Source of the DNA: Terribacillus aidingensis
Lineage (GTDB): Bacteria > Bacillota > Bacilli > Bacillales > Amphibacillaceae
Direction of reading: 5' to 3'
NCBI RefSeq assembly: GCF_040703035.1
Contig: NZ_CP159996.1
Coordinates: forward strand, 3,134,001-3,198,000
Length of the DNA stretch: 64,000 nt
Part shown: piece after piece, positions 1-8,757 of the stretch
How positions within the stretch are numbered: position 1 is the first letter of the stretch
How the letters are laid out: every line of letters begins with the position of its first letter
Translations under genes and position numbers: made by a program
The notes under the pieces: model-generated
The model's input: the letters and a program-made list of their open reading frames with translations, nothing else
Told to the model about the DNA's origin: nothing
Databases searched by the model: none

Positions 1-1
1 A

Positions 2-493
2 GGAAAAGATGTAGCTGTTATCGGAGGAGGTAACTCCGGCATCGAAGCAGCCATTGATTTGGCTGGTATCGTAAACCATGTTACAGTTCTTGAATTCGCC
101 GATACATTAAAAGCAGACGAAGTATTGCAAAAGCGTGCTTACAGCCTGCCGAACGTAACTATTATTACAAACGCGCAAACTACGGAGATCACTGGCGACG
201 ACAACGTCAACGGTATCACTTACGTAGAACGTGACACAAACGAAGAAAAACACATTGCACTGCAAGGTATCTTCGTCCAAATCGGTCTTGTACCGAACAC
301 AGAATTCCTAGCTGACGTCGTTGAGCGCACGCCGATGGGAGAAATCATCGTCGACAAGCACGGTCAAACGAATGTCCCAGGACTGTTTGCTGCTGGAGAC
401 TGTGCAGATACTGCTTATAAACAAATCATTGTTTCTATGGGATCTGGTGCGACAGCATCGTTGGGTGCATTTGATTATTTGATTCGGAATTAA
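2..493 (+). CDS. ahpF: Alkyl hydroperoxide reductase subunit F, C-terminal part (5' end outside window)
   Basis: The open frame runs in from the left edge, so only the last 163 codons are visible. The segment starts in the NADH-binding Rossmann motif ([10 protein letters not shown]) and ends with the FAD-binding stretch FAAGDCAD, about 30 residues from the stop, as in AhpF and related thioredoxin reductase-like flavoproteins. AhpF passes electrons from NADH to the peroxiredoxin AhpC in the cytoplasm. The CxxC redox pair would lie upstream, outside the window. A strong terminator follows at once, so this is the last gene of its operon, presumably ahpCF. Confidence 0.93.
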   Translation, partial: GKDVAVIGGGNSGIEAAIDLAGIVNHVTVLEFADTLKADEVLQKRAYSLPNVTIITNAQTTEITGDDNVNGITYVERDTNEEKHIALQGIFVQIGLVPNTEFLADVVERTPMGEIIVDKHGQTNVPGLFAAGDCADTAYKQIIVSMGSGATASLGAFDYLIRN

Positions 494-500
494 TTACTAG

Positions 501-541
501 AAGAAAGCGTGCAGCTGTTATCAGCTGCACGCTTTCTTCTT
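501..541 (+). terminator. Intrinsic terminator after ahpF
   Basis: A 17-bp perfect inverted repeat (501-517 with 522-538) has a 4-base loop and a short T-rich tail, 7 bases after the ahpF stop. Confidence 0.9.
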
Positions 542-578
542 GATATACAGACAAAATATACTTGTCCTACAGCAAACC

Positions 579-1367
579 TCAATTTACCTCTGCATTTTTA
601 TCAATCTGAGTAACTGTATTCAATTGTTCTAGGAAATCATGATAATAATTATCATGATAGTGTAATTGAAATACATCCCAACCGATAGTTGGCTTCGGAG
701 AAATATAATACTGCTCATGATCCAGCTCTATAAATTTCAAGTCATACTTTGAAATCATATAGTTATCAAGCTTATCCCAAATATCATTATAATGTTGTAA
801 AGAAGGCAGATAGGAAACCTTACCCTCTGAATCTAATAAACGATTGCTGAATCGCCCTTTATTAATGATCACTTCGCAATTAGGTACTTCCTTTTTTAAG
901 AAATCCATGAATTTAGCTATTGAAGGCAACAATAAACCAAAATAGTCAGATGGACTTCTATCAATCTTCAAATGGAACTTTTCCGGCAGTTCATTAAAGA
1001 ATGAAGTCTTGCTAATATAACCATTGTTTGTAACAAAACGATCTTGCGTGAAGAACACCCCTAAAAAGACATCTGTATAGAAGTCCATAATCAGATAATC
1101 CGGCTGCTTTACTTTTAGATCATGAAAGAAACTTTTGCTTAATTCTTCGATGGTCTTACGTTTATCAGCCTCATTATGCACGTTTTCTTCATCAATATAA
1201 TCAATTTTAGTCTCGTCATAAGAAAATTCCCGGGAAAAAAGACTTATTAAAGATGCATGCAAAGATGTTGCTACACATTCATACCTCTCTTTATAGTTTT
1301 TATTCAATTTGGAGTTAAAATTATCTCTAGTGATACAAGAGCCATAACTGGCTATTTTAATAGTCAT
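579..1367 (-). CDS. DUF6270 family protein (SGNH-like fold suspected)
   Basis: A 262-residue protein. The ATG at 1367 is chosen because TAAGGAG lies just upstream and the conserved-looking N-terminus (MTIKIASYGSCITRD) begins there; an in-frame ATG seven codons earlier has no ribosome site. The GSC near the N-terminus and the late DxxQ/HYHDNYYHDF stretch resemble the Ser and His ends of SGNH-type hydrolases, and DUF6270 proteins are often found near cell-surface polysaccharide genes. No signal peptide or membrane segment is visible. The gene stands alone, convergent with ahpF. The family call is from recall of the N-terminal motif; substrate unknown. Confidence 0.65.
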   Translation of the reverse strand: MTIKIASYGSCITRDNFNSKLNKNYKERYECVATSLHASLISLFSREFSYDETKIDYIDEENVHNEADKRKTIEELSKSFFHDLKVKQPDYLIMDFYTDVFLGVFFTQDRFVTNNGYISKTSFFNELPEKFHLKIDRSPSDYFGLLLPSIAKFMDFLKKEVPNCEVIINKGRFSNRLLDSEGKVSYLPSLQHYNDIWDKLDNYMISKYDLKFIELDHEQYYISPKPTIGWDVFQLHYHDNYYHDFLEQLNTVTQIDKNAEVN

Positions 1368-1531
1368 TATTTTCTCCTTAAAATACATTATTACTTATAT
1401 ATCGGATTAAAAAGTGATTAGTTGATACATTCTGTTTATTTTCTGCATTGCTATCATTATTACACCATTGATAAATTAGACACTGATTAATCCTGGCGTT
1501 TATTTATATTTCCCCGCATTATTTTTCACAG

Positions 1532-1567
1532 AAAAAAAGAAGATATCCGCGAACATCTTCTTCTTTT
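1532..1567 (-). terminator. Terminator of the pxp operon
   Basis: On the minus strand an AAGAAGAT...ATCTTCTT stem is followed by a run of T. It overlaps the last bases of pxpC. Confidence 0.8.
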
Positions 1568-2513
1568 ACACAATTATCTTCTCAAGTACACTTACAATTT
1601 TTTGTTTTTTGAAATAAAGATCCTGTGCTTCATCCATTCCGACTTCTTTGAAGCGAACGTGCGCTCCCGGTGCTGCTTGCGCTAACAACGGAATATCCGC
1701 GGATATTACTGTCGCTATCCTTGTATATCCTCCTGTTGTCTGCCGGTCCGCCATCAGAATAATCGGCTGACCATTGGCAGGCACTTGAATTCCGCCAAGC
1801 GGGATAGCTTCCGAGATTATGTCAGCAGTTATTTTGTGCCATAGTTCCGGACCTTTCAGACGATACCCCATACGGTCTGACTGAGGAGTGATTTCATAGC
1901 TCGATGATAGGAATGTTTTGATAGCCTCATCTGTGAAAGCATCTTGATGCGGCCCTAGGATGACTCTTGCAGTGACTTCCTTCTCGTACTTAGGTATTTC
2001 ATCGTAATGAAGGGAACGCCCCGTTACTGCATGAGGATTCTCAGTACCGTACAGAATGTCTTCCTTCTCAAGAGCACGTCCGTTCAGACCGCCGATTTTT
2101 GCCTTCAGATACGTAGAGTTGCTGCCCATTACAGCTGGCAAGTCAAAGCCGCCTGCCACGCTGATATAAGAGCGAATCCCTTCCAATGGCTGACCGAATT
2201 CGATTAGCTGGCCCTCTTTCACGGCAAAACTCTTCCACATCGGCGCAGGCTGCCCATTCACTCTTGGCGACAGATTTCCTCCAGTTATCGCAATGACAGC
2301 ATCCTCCAGCACCTTGAGTACCGGTCCCATCATTGTTACTTCGAGCCCTGCCTCGTCACGTTTATTTCCAACGAGAAGGTTGGCAATTTGCAGCGAGAAA
2401 TCATCCATCGCACCTGCTACAACTACACCATATTCCTGGTAGCCAGTACGGCCGAGATCCTGAAAAGTTGTCAGCAGTCCGGGCTTGATCACTTGAAACA
2501 GCTTTCTACCCAT
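1566..2513 (-). CDS. pxpC: 5-oxoprolinase subunit C (PxpC / KipA family)
   Basis: A 315-residue member of the biotin-dependent carboxyltransferase-like family (KipA/YbgK). It begins with the family's typical KPGLLTTFQDLGRTGYQ motif and contains GGNLSPRVNG and the late MADRQTTGGYTRIATV motif. With PxpA and PxpB it forms the ATP-dependent prokaryotic 5-oxoprolinase that turns 5-oxoproline into glutamate. I chose the ATG at 2513 (GGAG upstream, 8-base overlap with pxpA) because the longer frame would add about 47 residues read from the pxpA 3' end. In Bacillus subtilis the B and C homologues (KipI, KipA) were first described as modulators of the kinase KinA, so that role is an alternative. Confidence 0.9.
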   Translation of the reverse strand: MGRKLFQVIKPGLLTTFQDLGRTGYQEYGVVVAGAMDDFSLQIANLLVGNKRDEAGLEVTMMGPVLKVLEDAVIAITGGNLSPRVNGQPAPMWKSFAVKEGQLIEFGQPLEGIRSYISVAGGFDLPAVMGSNSTYLKAKIGGLNGRALEKEDILYGTENPHAVTGRSLHYDEIPKYEKEVTARVILGPHQDAFTDEAIKTFLSSSYEITPQSDRMGYRLKGPELWHKITADIISEAIPLGGIQVPANGQPIILMADRQTTGGYTRIATVISADIPLLAQAAPGAHVRFKEVGMDEAQDLYFKKQKIVSVLEKIIV

Positions 2514-3279
2514 GATGCTCGACTCCGAAATTCTGAATCGTGATTTGTTCTGCTTGAAGTCTTTCACGGAGCTGCTGGACGAATTGCAGTGCTTCCGGTT
2601 CATCTCCATGCACACAAATTGTATCTGCTTGAATGTTAATATCTGTTCCATCAACGGCAGTTACTTTACCTTCTTGAATCATACGAATGACACGATCAAC
2701 CGCAACTGTCACGTCGTGAATCATAGCATTTGCTTGAGAACGAGGTGTCAGCGTTCCATCTGCCTGATACGTCCTGTCAGCAAAGACCTCCTGCGCAACG
2801 TTCAGTCCAGCTTTCTCTCCCGCACGTACTAGTTCACTACCGGCCAAACCGAACAGTACTAACTTCGAATCGACCGCATGCACTGCTGTCGCGATTGCTT
2901 CTGCAATAGCAGAGTCTTTCGATGCCATATTATATAGCGCTCCGTGCGGCTTCACATGCTGAACATATGTACCGCAGGCCTTGGCTGCTCCTTGCATTGC
3001 GCCTACCTGGTAAACAACAAGGTTATAGATTTCCTTCGGAGACAGCTTCATTTCCCGACGGCCAAAACCGGCTAAGTCGGGGAAGCCTGGATGAGCACCG
3101 ATTCCAACACCAAGTTCGGCTGCTGTTTTAACCGTTTCAAGCATGACATTATGGTCACCTGCATGGAATCCGCATGCAATATTGGCAGATGATATGTATT
3201 TCAACACTTCCTCGTCATTACCAATTGTATAGGCGCCAAAACTCTCCCCTAAATCACTGTTTAAATCAATCGTCTTCAT
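2506..3279 (-). CDS. pxpA: 5-oxoprolinase subunit A (PxpA, LamB/YcsF family)
   Basis: A 257-residue protein, the same length as B. subtilis YcsF. Family motifs include DLNSDLGESFG at the N-terminus, SANIACGFHAGD (about residues 31-42), GAHPGFPDLAGFGRR and VKPHGALYN. It is the catalytic subunit thought to act on phosphorylated or activated 5-oxoproline within the PxpABC complex in the cytoplasm. AAGGAGG lies just upstream of the ATG. It follows pxpB by 12 bases and overlaps pxpC by 8, so the three are translated from one message. Confidence 0.94.
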   Translation of the reverse strand: MKTIDLNSDLGESFGAYTIGNDEEVLKYISSANIACGFHAGDHNVMLETVKTAAELGVGIGAHPGFPDLAGFGRREMKLSPKEIYNLVVYQVGAMQGAAKACGTYVQHVKPHGALYNMASKDSAIAEAIATAVHAVDSKLVLFGLAGSELVRAGEKAGLNVAQEVFADRTYQADGTLTPRSQANAMIHDVTVAVDRVIRMIQEGKVTAVDGTDINIQADTICVHGDEPEALQFVQQLRERLQAEQITIQNFGVEHHG

Positions 3280-3291
3280 ACCAGTCCCTCC

Positions 3292-4014
3292 TTACTTTTC
3301 CTTACTTACAATCTTATATTCCCCAAGACGAACTGCTTCCGTAATTGAATCGTACTCTTCTTTCGAAATTGGGACAAACCGCAGATAAGACCCGGAAGTC
3401 AATAAAATTGGCTGCTCTCTTTCCGGATCATATAATTTCAATGGTGTCTGACCGATGAGCTGCCAGCCTCCCGGAGTTTCCAGTGGATAAACGCCCGTCT
3501 GTGATCCAGCTATCCCTACAGAGCCTGCTGCAATTTTTGGTCGAGGATCCGAACGGCGTGGTGTCGCAATTTCTTCTGACATACCGCCCAGGTACGGAAA
3601 GCCCGGTACAAATCCCATCATATAAATCAAATAATCCTGACTCGAATGGATGCGGATGACATCTTCTACTGACAGACCGTTATGATCCGCAACGAAATTC
3701 AAATCAGGGCCTGTCTCCCCGCCATAGTAGGTAGGAATTTCATAAACAAGAGAAGCAGCCTCGGCCGCCCCTCCTTGAATATTCTCATATAGACGCTCCA
3801 ATTTTTCCAGAAGCGCCTGGTAGCGGACCTTATCAGGACGATAAAAGATGGATAAAGTCGTATAAGCTGGTACCCATTCAATAATTCCCTCAATCTGTTC
3901 CGCCTTAAGCAGCTCCGCGAACAACCGGATTTTCTGATTTGTTTCCTCTGAGATCGTCTGTCCGAAAACGAGCTGAATGCCCGTATCTCCTAGCGGATGA
4001 TAGGTAAGCTTCAT
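3292..4014 (-). CDS. pxpB: 5-oxoprolinase subunit B (PxpB / KipI family)
   Basis: A 240-residue protein of the carboxyltransferase C/D domain family. The motifs SQDYLIYMMGFVPGFPYLGG and PRPKIAAGSVGIAGSQTGVYP are diagnostic. It partners PxpC in the 5-oxoprolinase complex. A perfect AAGGAGG precedes the ATG. It is the second gene of the operon, 21 bases after the NRAMP-like transporter gene and 12 bases before pxpA. Confidence 0.93.
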   Translation of the reverse strand: MKLTYHPLGDTGIQLVFGQTISEETNQKIRLFAELLKAEQIEGIIEWVPAYTTLSIFYRPDKVRYQALLEKLERLYENIQGGAAEAASLVYEIPTYYGGETGPDLNFVADHNGLSVEDVIRIHSSQDYLIYMMGFVPGFPYLGGMSEEIATPRRSDPRPKIAAGSVGIAGSQTGVYPLETPGGWQLIGQTPLKLYDPEREQPILLTSGSYLRFVPISKEEYDSITEAVRLGEYKIVSKEK

Positions 4015-4035
4015 TTTTGGGACCTCCTTCTCGAT

Positions 4036-5256
4036 TTAGAACAATTTCTGCGCTTGGTTAATCAATGTCACAACCGCCAAATAAGTAGTTGCTAAAAGCA
4101 CTATACCACCAAAGATCGTAAGCCATAGCGGATGTTTGTAGTCTCCGACGATAGATTTCTTATAAGCCGCTACTAACAATACACCAAGCCCGATAGGCAA
4201 AATAAGCCCGTTAATGGCACCTGCGATAACTAACAATGTCACTGGTTCGCCGATGAAGGAGAAGATGATTGTTGATACTACAATGAACAAAATTGTAACT
4301 AGCTTCTCATTCCTCGCAACCCATTTGGACAATGTCTTCAGGAATGAAACGGATGTATAAGCCGCGCCAATTACAGATGTAATACCCGCAGCCCATAAAA
4401 TCAGACCGAACATTTTATATCCAAGTGTACCAGCAGCTTCCTGGAAAACAGAGGCAGCGGGGTTACTTGCATCCAACTTAAAGCCTGTCACCACGACTCC
4501 TAGCACAGCAAGGAACAGGAAGATACGCATGATTGACGCAATCAAAACACCTGAAACAGAACTTTGTGTTACTTGACGCAGACTTTCTTTACCGGAAATA
4601 CCAGCATCCAAAAGACGGTGACCGCCTGCAAATGTGATATAACCGCCAACAGTACCACCAACGAGTGTAATGATTGCAAACACATCAATTTGTTCTGGAG
4701 CAAATGTACGCAAAACAGCTTCTCCGACTGGCGGTTCACTGCGGAATGCAACGTACAATGTCAGCAAAATCATAATCAACCCAAGAATGCGCGCAATCTG
4801 ATCCATTGCCGCTCCTGCTTCTTTGGAAAGGAATATACCAATAGCGATAATACCAGTAATGATTGCACCAATAATTGTATCGATTCCGAATAATACGTTC
4901 AAACCAAGTCCCGCACCACCGACGTTCCCGATATTAAATGCAAGACCGCCCAATGCGACTGCAAAAGCAAGGAAGTATCCTAACCCTGGCAATACTTTAT
5001 TTGCGATATCCTGTCCGCGCATTCTGGAAACGGCAATAATTCGCCAGATATTCATCTGTACACCAACATCCAGAATGATACTCATAAGAATAACAAAGCC
5101 GAAGCTTGCTAATAATTGATCAGTGAAAACAGCTGTTTGAGTCAGGAACCCTGGTCCGATTGCTGATGAACCCATCAGGAATGCTGCTCCTAATAGGACG
5201 CCCCATTTTCCTTTGGAAGACTGCTGCTGTTGTAATTCTTTTTCTTTTGACGCCAT
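4036..5256 (-). CDS. NRAMP family transporter of the 5-oxoprolinase operon (YcsG-like)
   Basis: A 406-residue polytopic membrane protein with about 11 predicted helices. The GSSAIGPGFLTQTA stretch in the first helix is the NRAMP signature region (DPGN in metal transporters); here the Asp-Pro-Gly-Asn motif is replaced, and the Met-containing helix-6 motif (around residues 205-212, TFAGGHR) also differs from classical Mn/Fe carriers. This subgroup is typically linked to pxp genes, as YcsG is in B. subtilis, which suggests transport of 5-oxoproline or another organic substrate rather than a divalent metal. It is first in the operon. The start has AAGGGGG upstream. Confidence 0.85.
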   Translation of the reverse strand: MASKEKELQQQQSSKGKWGVLLGAAFLMGSSAIGPGFLTQTAVFTDQLLASFGFVILMSIILDVGVQMNIWRIIAVSRMRGQDIANKVLPGLGYFLAFAVALGGLAFNIGNVGGAGLGLNVLFGIDTIIGAIITGIIAIGIFLSKEAGAAMDQIARILGLIMILLTLYVAFRSEPPVGEAVLRTFAPEQIDVFAIITLVGGTVGGYITFAGGHRLLDAGISGKESLRQVTQSSVSGVLIASIMRIFLFLAVLGVVVTGFKLDASNPAASVFQEAAGTLGYKMFGLILWAAGITSVIGAAYTSVSFLKTLSKWVARNEKLVTILFIVVSTIIFSFIGEPVTLLVIAGAINGLILPIGLGVLLVAAYKKSIVGDYKHPLWLTIFGGIVLLATTYLAVVTLINQAQKLF

Positions 5257-5432
5257 GTAAATCCCCCTTATGTAACGATTCTTTCAAATCATCTGTAGTA
5301 TGTACTGCTTTCCATACATTATCACAAATATTTAATAAACAATAATTATTATAACTCGAAAATATTTGCTTACACAAGATGTAAAATAACCTCACATGAT
5401 AAATCAGCTATCAAAAGCCATTTCACACAATA

Positions 5433-5460
5433 TAAAAAAGGCCCGTAAAAGGCCTTCCTT
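5433..5460 (-). terminator. Terminator after levB
   Basis: The stem AAGGCC/GGCCTT (5439-5444, 5451-5456) is followed by a T run on the minus strand, just after the levB stop. Confidence 0.75.
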
Positions 5461-5467
5461 AAGTAAA

Positions 5468-7036
5468 TTATTGTGTTTTATCTATCCTCTTTATAGAAAT
5501 ATTATCAAACTTAGCACTGCCATCTTCCGCATACAAACTTATCGCTTGATCCTGCGGATGAGGGAATACTGTATTACTGTGCACCACATTCCCATCATCA
5601 ACGAACATTTCCACACTTGTTTTATCTACGAGAATTGTGACATGTACGTGCTTCTTATCTGTATTAAATGGCGCCTTGCTTTCCTGATAGTCTCCAGTTT
5701 GATCAGGATTAGGAATGTAGCTTCTATTCACATATGAATAGCCTCCATCGACTGCGATACCTACATCGAGATGACGGGAGTGATCATTTGATCCCCGCAA
5801 CTGCAGCCCGACGTTCGGACTTTCTGTCCACGAAATATCAGCATCCAATTGGTATGTTTCCGCCGAAACATCCAAGGTTTGCTTCTCATTTTGAAGACTT
5901 ATATTCTCAACTGTGTCCGATGATTGAAAATGCTGATCCAGCGCAGCAATCGGCCGGGAAGCAAGATAAAAACCATCCTGATCCTGCTGCAATGTGATTT
6001 CCCTGACAATGGAGTCTGTACCATTGAATCCATCATATTTCATCGCGGGTGTGTGATCCGCATACGACCAGTTATTCATCCACGCGAGCGCATACCGCTT
6101 TGCTTGCTTATCTTCAGAAGGTCCGTCTTCGAAGGTGACCCCACCATACCAGTCAAAACCATAATCAAGCCATCTTGGATTTTCTTTATCCGGTGTAAAA
6201 GCTGCCCCTTCAAACTCTCCAGTCCAGTAGGCATAGGTTTTCGGTTCACCTTTCCCCTCTCCATTCGCACTCATACCTAGCACATATTTAACCGTACCAT
6301 CCGGTGCGCGCAGCTGGAATAGATCCGGACATTCGAGTACGCCAATTCCATCTGTTTCAAAATCTCCAGTGAATGTCCAGGCTTTCAAGTCAGCAGATGT
6401 ATAAAATCCAATTTTATCTCCTTCTGCCAAAAGCATGATCCAGCTATTTTTTTCCTCATCCCATATCACTTTGGGATCACGGAAATCCTGCGTACCCGGA
6501 TTGGTAAGAACCGGTTCCTCGCTCTCCTGCTTAAAAGTATTTCCTCCATCTGTGCTGTACCAGAGATACTGTTCCTGCTGCCCAGTCTCTCCCGTCGGCT
6601 GGGTCATAATCGCAATTAGTGCATCCTCACCAAAACCGGCTGTATTGTTCTTATCGTGGACGACAGACCCCGTCCACGGATCACCGTTATCTGTTGTATA
6701 TTTCGGAATTGCTACTCCATGATCCTCCCAATGAACTAAATCTTCTGATGTCGCGTGCCGCCATTCGGTACCGTTGCCTTCGGGGTAATCTTTATTGTAG
6801 AGATAATAATAGTGGTATTTGCCTTGATAATAAATTGGCTGCTGCGGATCATTTTTCCATTTGTCAGGAGAACTGAAATGGAAGACAGGACGATAAGAGA
6901 TAGTTTGCGCCTTCCCTGGACTTTGATTTTGAGTTTTTTTCTCGTTGCTTAGCACAGAGGCTGCGACCACTGCAGCAACAAGTAAAATCAGCACGCCAAG
7001 CATCGTCCACCTCTTTTTCGAAAATCCATTAAACAT
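5468..7036 (-). CDS. levB: Glycoside hydrolase family 32, endolevanase-like (LevB/SacB-linked)
   Basis: A 522-residue secreted or membrane-tethered GH32 enzyme that hydrolyses beta-fructans. The N-terminal hydrophobic segment at residues 12-30 has no lipobox cysteine, so it is a signal peptide or signal anchor. Catalytic motifs are WKNDPQQP with nucleophile Asp63, RDP at 186-188 (transition-state stabiliser) and ECPD with acid/base Glu235, followed by a C-terminal beta-sandwich from about residue 370. It lies directly after sacB, as in B. subtilis sacB-levB, where LevB cuts levan made by SacB into short oligosaccharides. The ribosome site (GGTGA) is weak, so translation may be modest. Confidence 0.9.
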   Translation of the reverse strand: MFNGFSKKRWTMLGVLILLVAAVVAASVLSNEKKTQNQSPGKAQTISYRPVFHFSSPDKWKNDPQQPIYYQGKYHYYYLYNKDYPEGNGTEWRHATSEDLVHWEDHGVAIPKYTTDNGDPWTGSVVHDKNNTAGFGEDALIAIMTQPTGETGQQEQYLWYSTDGGNTFKQESEEPVLTNPGTQDFRDPKVIWDEEKNSWIMLLAEGDKIGFYTSADLKAWTFTGDFETDGIGVLECPDLFQLRAPDGTVKYVLGMSANGEGKGEPKTYAYWTGEFEGAAFTPDKENPRWLDYGFDWYGGVTFEDGPSEDKQAKRYALAWMNNWSYADHTPAMKYDGFNGTDSIVREITLQQDQDGFYLASRPIAALDQHFQSSDTVENISLQNEKQTLDVSAETYQLDADISWTESPNVGLQLRGSNDHSRHLDVGIAVDGGYSYVNRSYIPNPDQTGDYQESKAPFNTDKKHVHVTILVDKTSVEMFVDDGNVVHSNTVFPHPQDQAISLYAEDGSAKFDNISIKRIDKTQ

Positions 7037-7066
7037 ATCGTCACCACACTTTTATTTGAAATGAAG

Positions 7067-7102
7067 GAAAAGGAAATGCCATATTGCTGACATTTCCTTT
7101 TC
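7067..7102 (-). other. Hairpin between sacB and levB
   Basis: A 12-bp inverted repeat (7067-7078 with 7091-7102) with a 12-base loop and no T run. It may stabilise the upstream sacB message or attenuate levB expression rather than terminate fully. Confidence 0.55.
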
Positions 7103-7112
7103 TGATTCTGAT

Positions 7113-8582
7113 TTATTCCTCTTCGTACGTGATTTGCCCTTGCTCCAGGATACCATCTTCCACAACGGAAGAGCGTTTACCGTCGATATCCAGAAGGAAC
7201 GAAGGCGCGAATGTAGATTTATGATCCTGGAAGAAACCGCGGTTCGTCATGTAGCTAGTTACGACGAAGTCATCCGATTTCTTTTGCGGAATCACATAAT
7301 GTGCATATGTCCAAGTCAAATCATTAGGATCCAAGTCCTGATGCAGGACGATACCTGATTTGTTCATTGGCTTATATGGGCCAGTTAAGCTATTCGATAC
7401 ATAACCAAGCATATAGATGTCTTCATCGTCGATGCCATCGATTGTCATTTTGGCACCACGCGTACTCGTGAACAAGTAGAACTTGTCATCTTTCTTGAAG
7501 ATGTTTGGACGCTCGATCTCATCTGTAACCGTATTGGAAACGATGAGCGGCTTCATTTCTTTTTTCAATGTGTAATCATCATTGATCTCTACAATACCGA
7601 TTGCACCATTAGCCAGTTCCGCTGTGGACTTCTTATCGCTGTTTTGCAGCTGATTGAATTCTTCACGGAAGAACTTCATACCATTGCCGTAGTATGCACG
7701 ATTATAAAGGGATTCTTCGCCAGAGTAGCCAAACTCTGTACCAGTATTAGCTTCGAATACTAGATACTTCTTACCTTTATCTTCAATGTAATGCGGATCA
7801 CGCAATGTGTGGTTGTTGGCAAAATTACGGTCTTCAAATGCTTTATTCACATTTTCATATGTCTTTCCGTTGCCGCCATCATAAATGGACTTATAGTCTT
7901 CCACGCCATCAACTTGCAAGCTGCTTGTATCCTTTTCAGACACGTTCACCTGCGCAGTTGTCAAAGTTTGTTTACCAAAGATGCCTTGGCTTTCATCAAA
8001 GCCGCCGCGGTTTGTATAGAACAAGCGGATCTCGCCATCGATGAAGGCAGCAGAGCCAGACCATTCCTCCTGCTGACCAGCAAGTATTTTATCACCATTG
8101 AATTTATCATTGTCATCAAATACACGACCGGCATTCTTCCATGCATCAGCCGAATCATCGCCTGATTTTTTATAGAACATGTAAATGAATGTATCACTTG
8201 CATCTTTTGGATCACCAGCTAGCCCGAAAACAATTTGGTATCCATTGTAATCCGCTACTGTACCGTCCGGGTTTTGGAGCGGCCATGTATCCCAGACATC
8301 CATTTTGATTTCATTACCATTTTCATCGATCTTTGTAGCCGACTCGATATTTTTGATGGAAGAAGCATCAAAGCTAGGAACAGTATACCGTTCGTCCCCG
8401 TGCTGCCCGATCATTTCCTTCATGTCCTGACGTGTGATTTGTGAGGTACCATACGTTTCTTTGTACGGCTTCACATTTCCACCCTCATTGTTCGCCGAAG
8501 CCACTGTCAAACTGCTTCCCAGTACCAACGCTGCACTCAGTGAAACGACACTTGCTTTTAACGCCCGTTTCCGAAATTTCAT
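7113..8582 (-). CDS. sacB: Levansucrase, glycoside hydrolase family 68
   Basis: A 489-residue secreted enzyme that transfers fructose from sucrose to growing levan. A classical signal peptide ends at about residue 30 (SLTVASA). The catalytic triad is visible: nucleophile Asp98 in VWDTWP, Asp262 in RDP, and acid/base Glu357 in DEIERPN. Calcium-site-type Asp/Asn-rich loops are present. The ATG has GGAGG eight bases upstream. No SacY-type antiterminator (RAT) with overlapping terminator was found in the 140-base leader, unlike B. subtilis, so control may come from the adjacent AraC-type response regulator. levB follows after 76 bases. Confidence 0.96.
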   Translation of the reverse strand: MKFRKRALKASVVSLSAALVLGSSLTVASANNEGGNVKPYKETYGTSQITRQDMKEMIGQHGDERYTVPSFDASSIKNIESATKIDENGNEIKMDVWDTWPLQNPDGTVADYNGYQIVFGLAGDPKDASDTFIYMFYKKSGDDSADAWKNAGRVFDDNDKFNGDKILAGQQEEWSGSAAFIDGEIRLFYTNRGGFDESQGIFGKQTLTTAQVNVSEKDTSSLQVDGVEDYKSIYDGGNGKTYENVNKAFEDRNFANNHTLRDPHYIEDKGKKYLVFEANTGTEFGYSGEESLYNRAYYGNGMKFFREEFNQLQNSDKKSTAELANGAIGIVEINDDYTLKKEMKPLIVSNTVTDEIERPNIFKKDDKFYLFTSTRGAKMTIDGIDDEDIYMLGYVSNSLTGPYKPMNKSGIVLHQDLDPNDLTWTYAHYVIPQKKSDDFVVTSYMTNRGFFQDHKSTFAPSFLLDIDGKRSSVVEDGILEQGQITYEEE

Positions 8583-8723
8583 CCCGTATTCCTCCTATGT
8601 ATGATTGCTAATCCCGTGTAAGACAAGCCTTGGCAAACCTGACTTACGAGCTCAGTATAGGACAGTAAAACAAAAACCGGGATGGCTTATCTTGATCTTA
8701 TTTTTGTCTAAATTTGATATCCA

Positions 8724-8752
8724 TACAAAAAGTCCCTCCTGATTAGGGACTT
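8724..8752 (-). terminator. Terminator of the sensor/regulator/binding-protein operon
   Basis: The stem AAGTCCCT/AGGGACTT (8730-8737, 8745-8752) is followed on the minus strand by T-rich sequence. It separates this operon from sacB. Confidence 0.85.
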
Positions 8753-8757
8753 CTACA

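Noticed and set aside
2007..3131. Several plus-strand reading frames opposite the pxp genes
   Set aside because: They lie entirely antisense to well-supported pxpA and pxpC, lack ribosome sites, and encode Cys/His/Arg-rich sequence typical of shadows.
4564..5119. Plus-strand frames opposite the NRAMP-like gene
   Set aside because: Low-complexity Asn/Thr/Pro/Ile composition that mirrors hydrophobic codons on the other strand; no start signals.
8583..8723. SacY-type antiterminator in the sacB leader
   Set aside because: No RAT-like element overlapping a terminator could be found; the only hairpin there belongs to the upstream operon.
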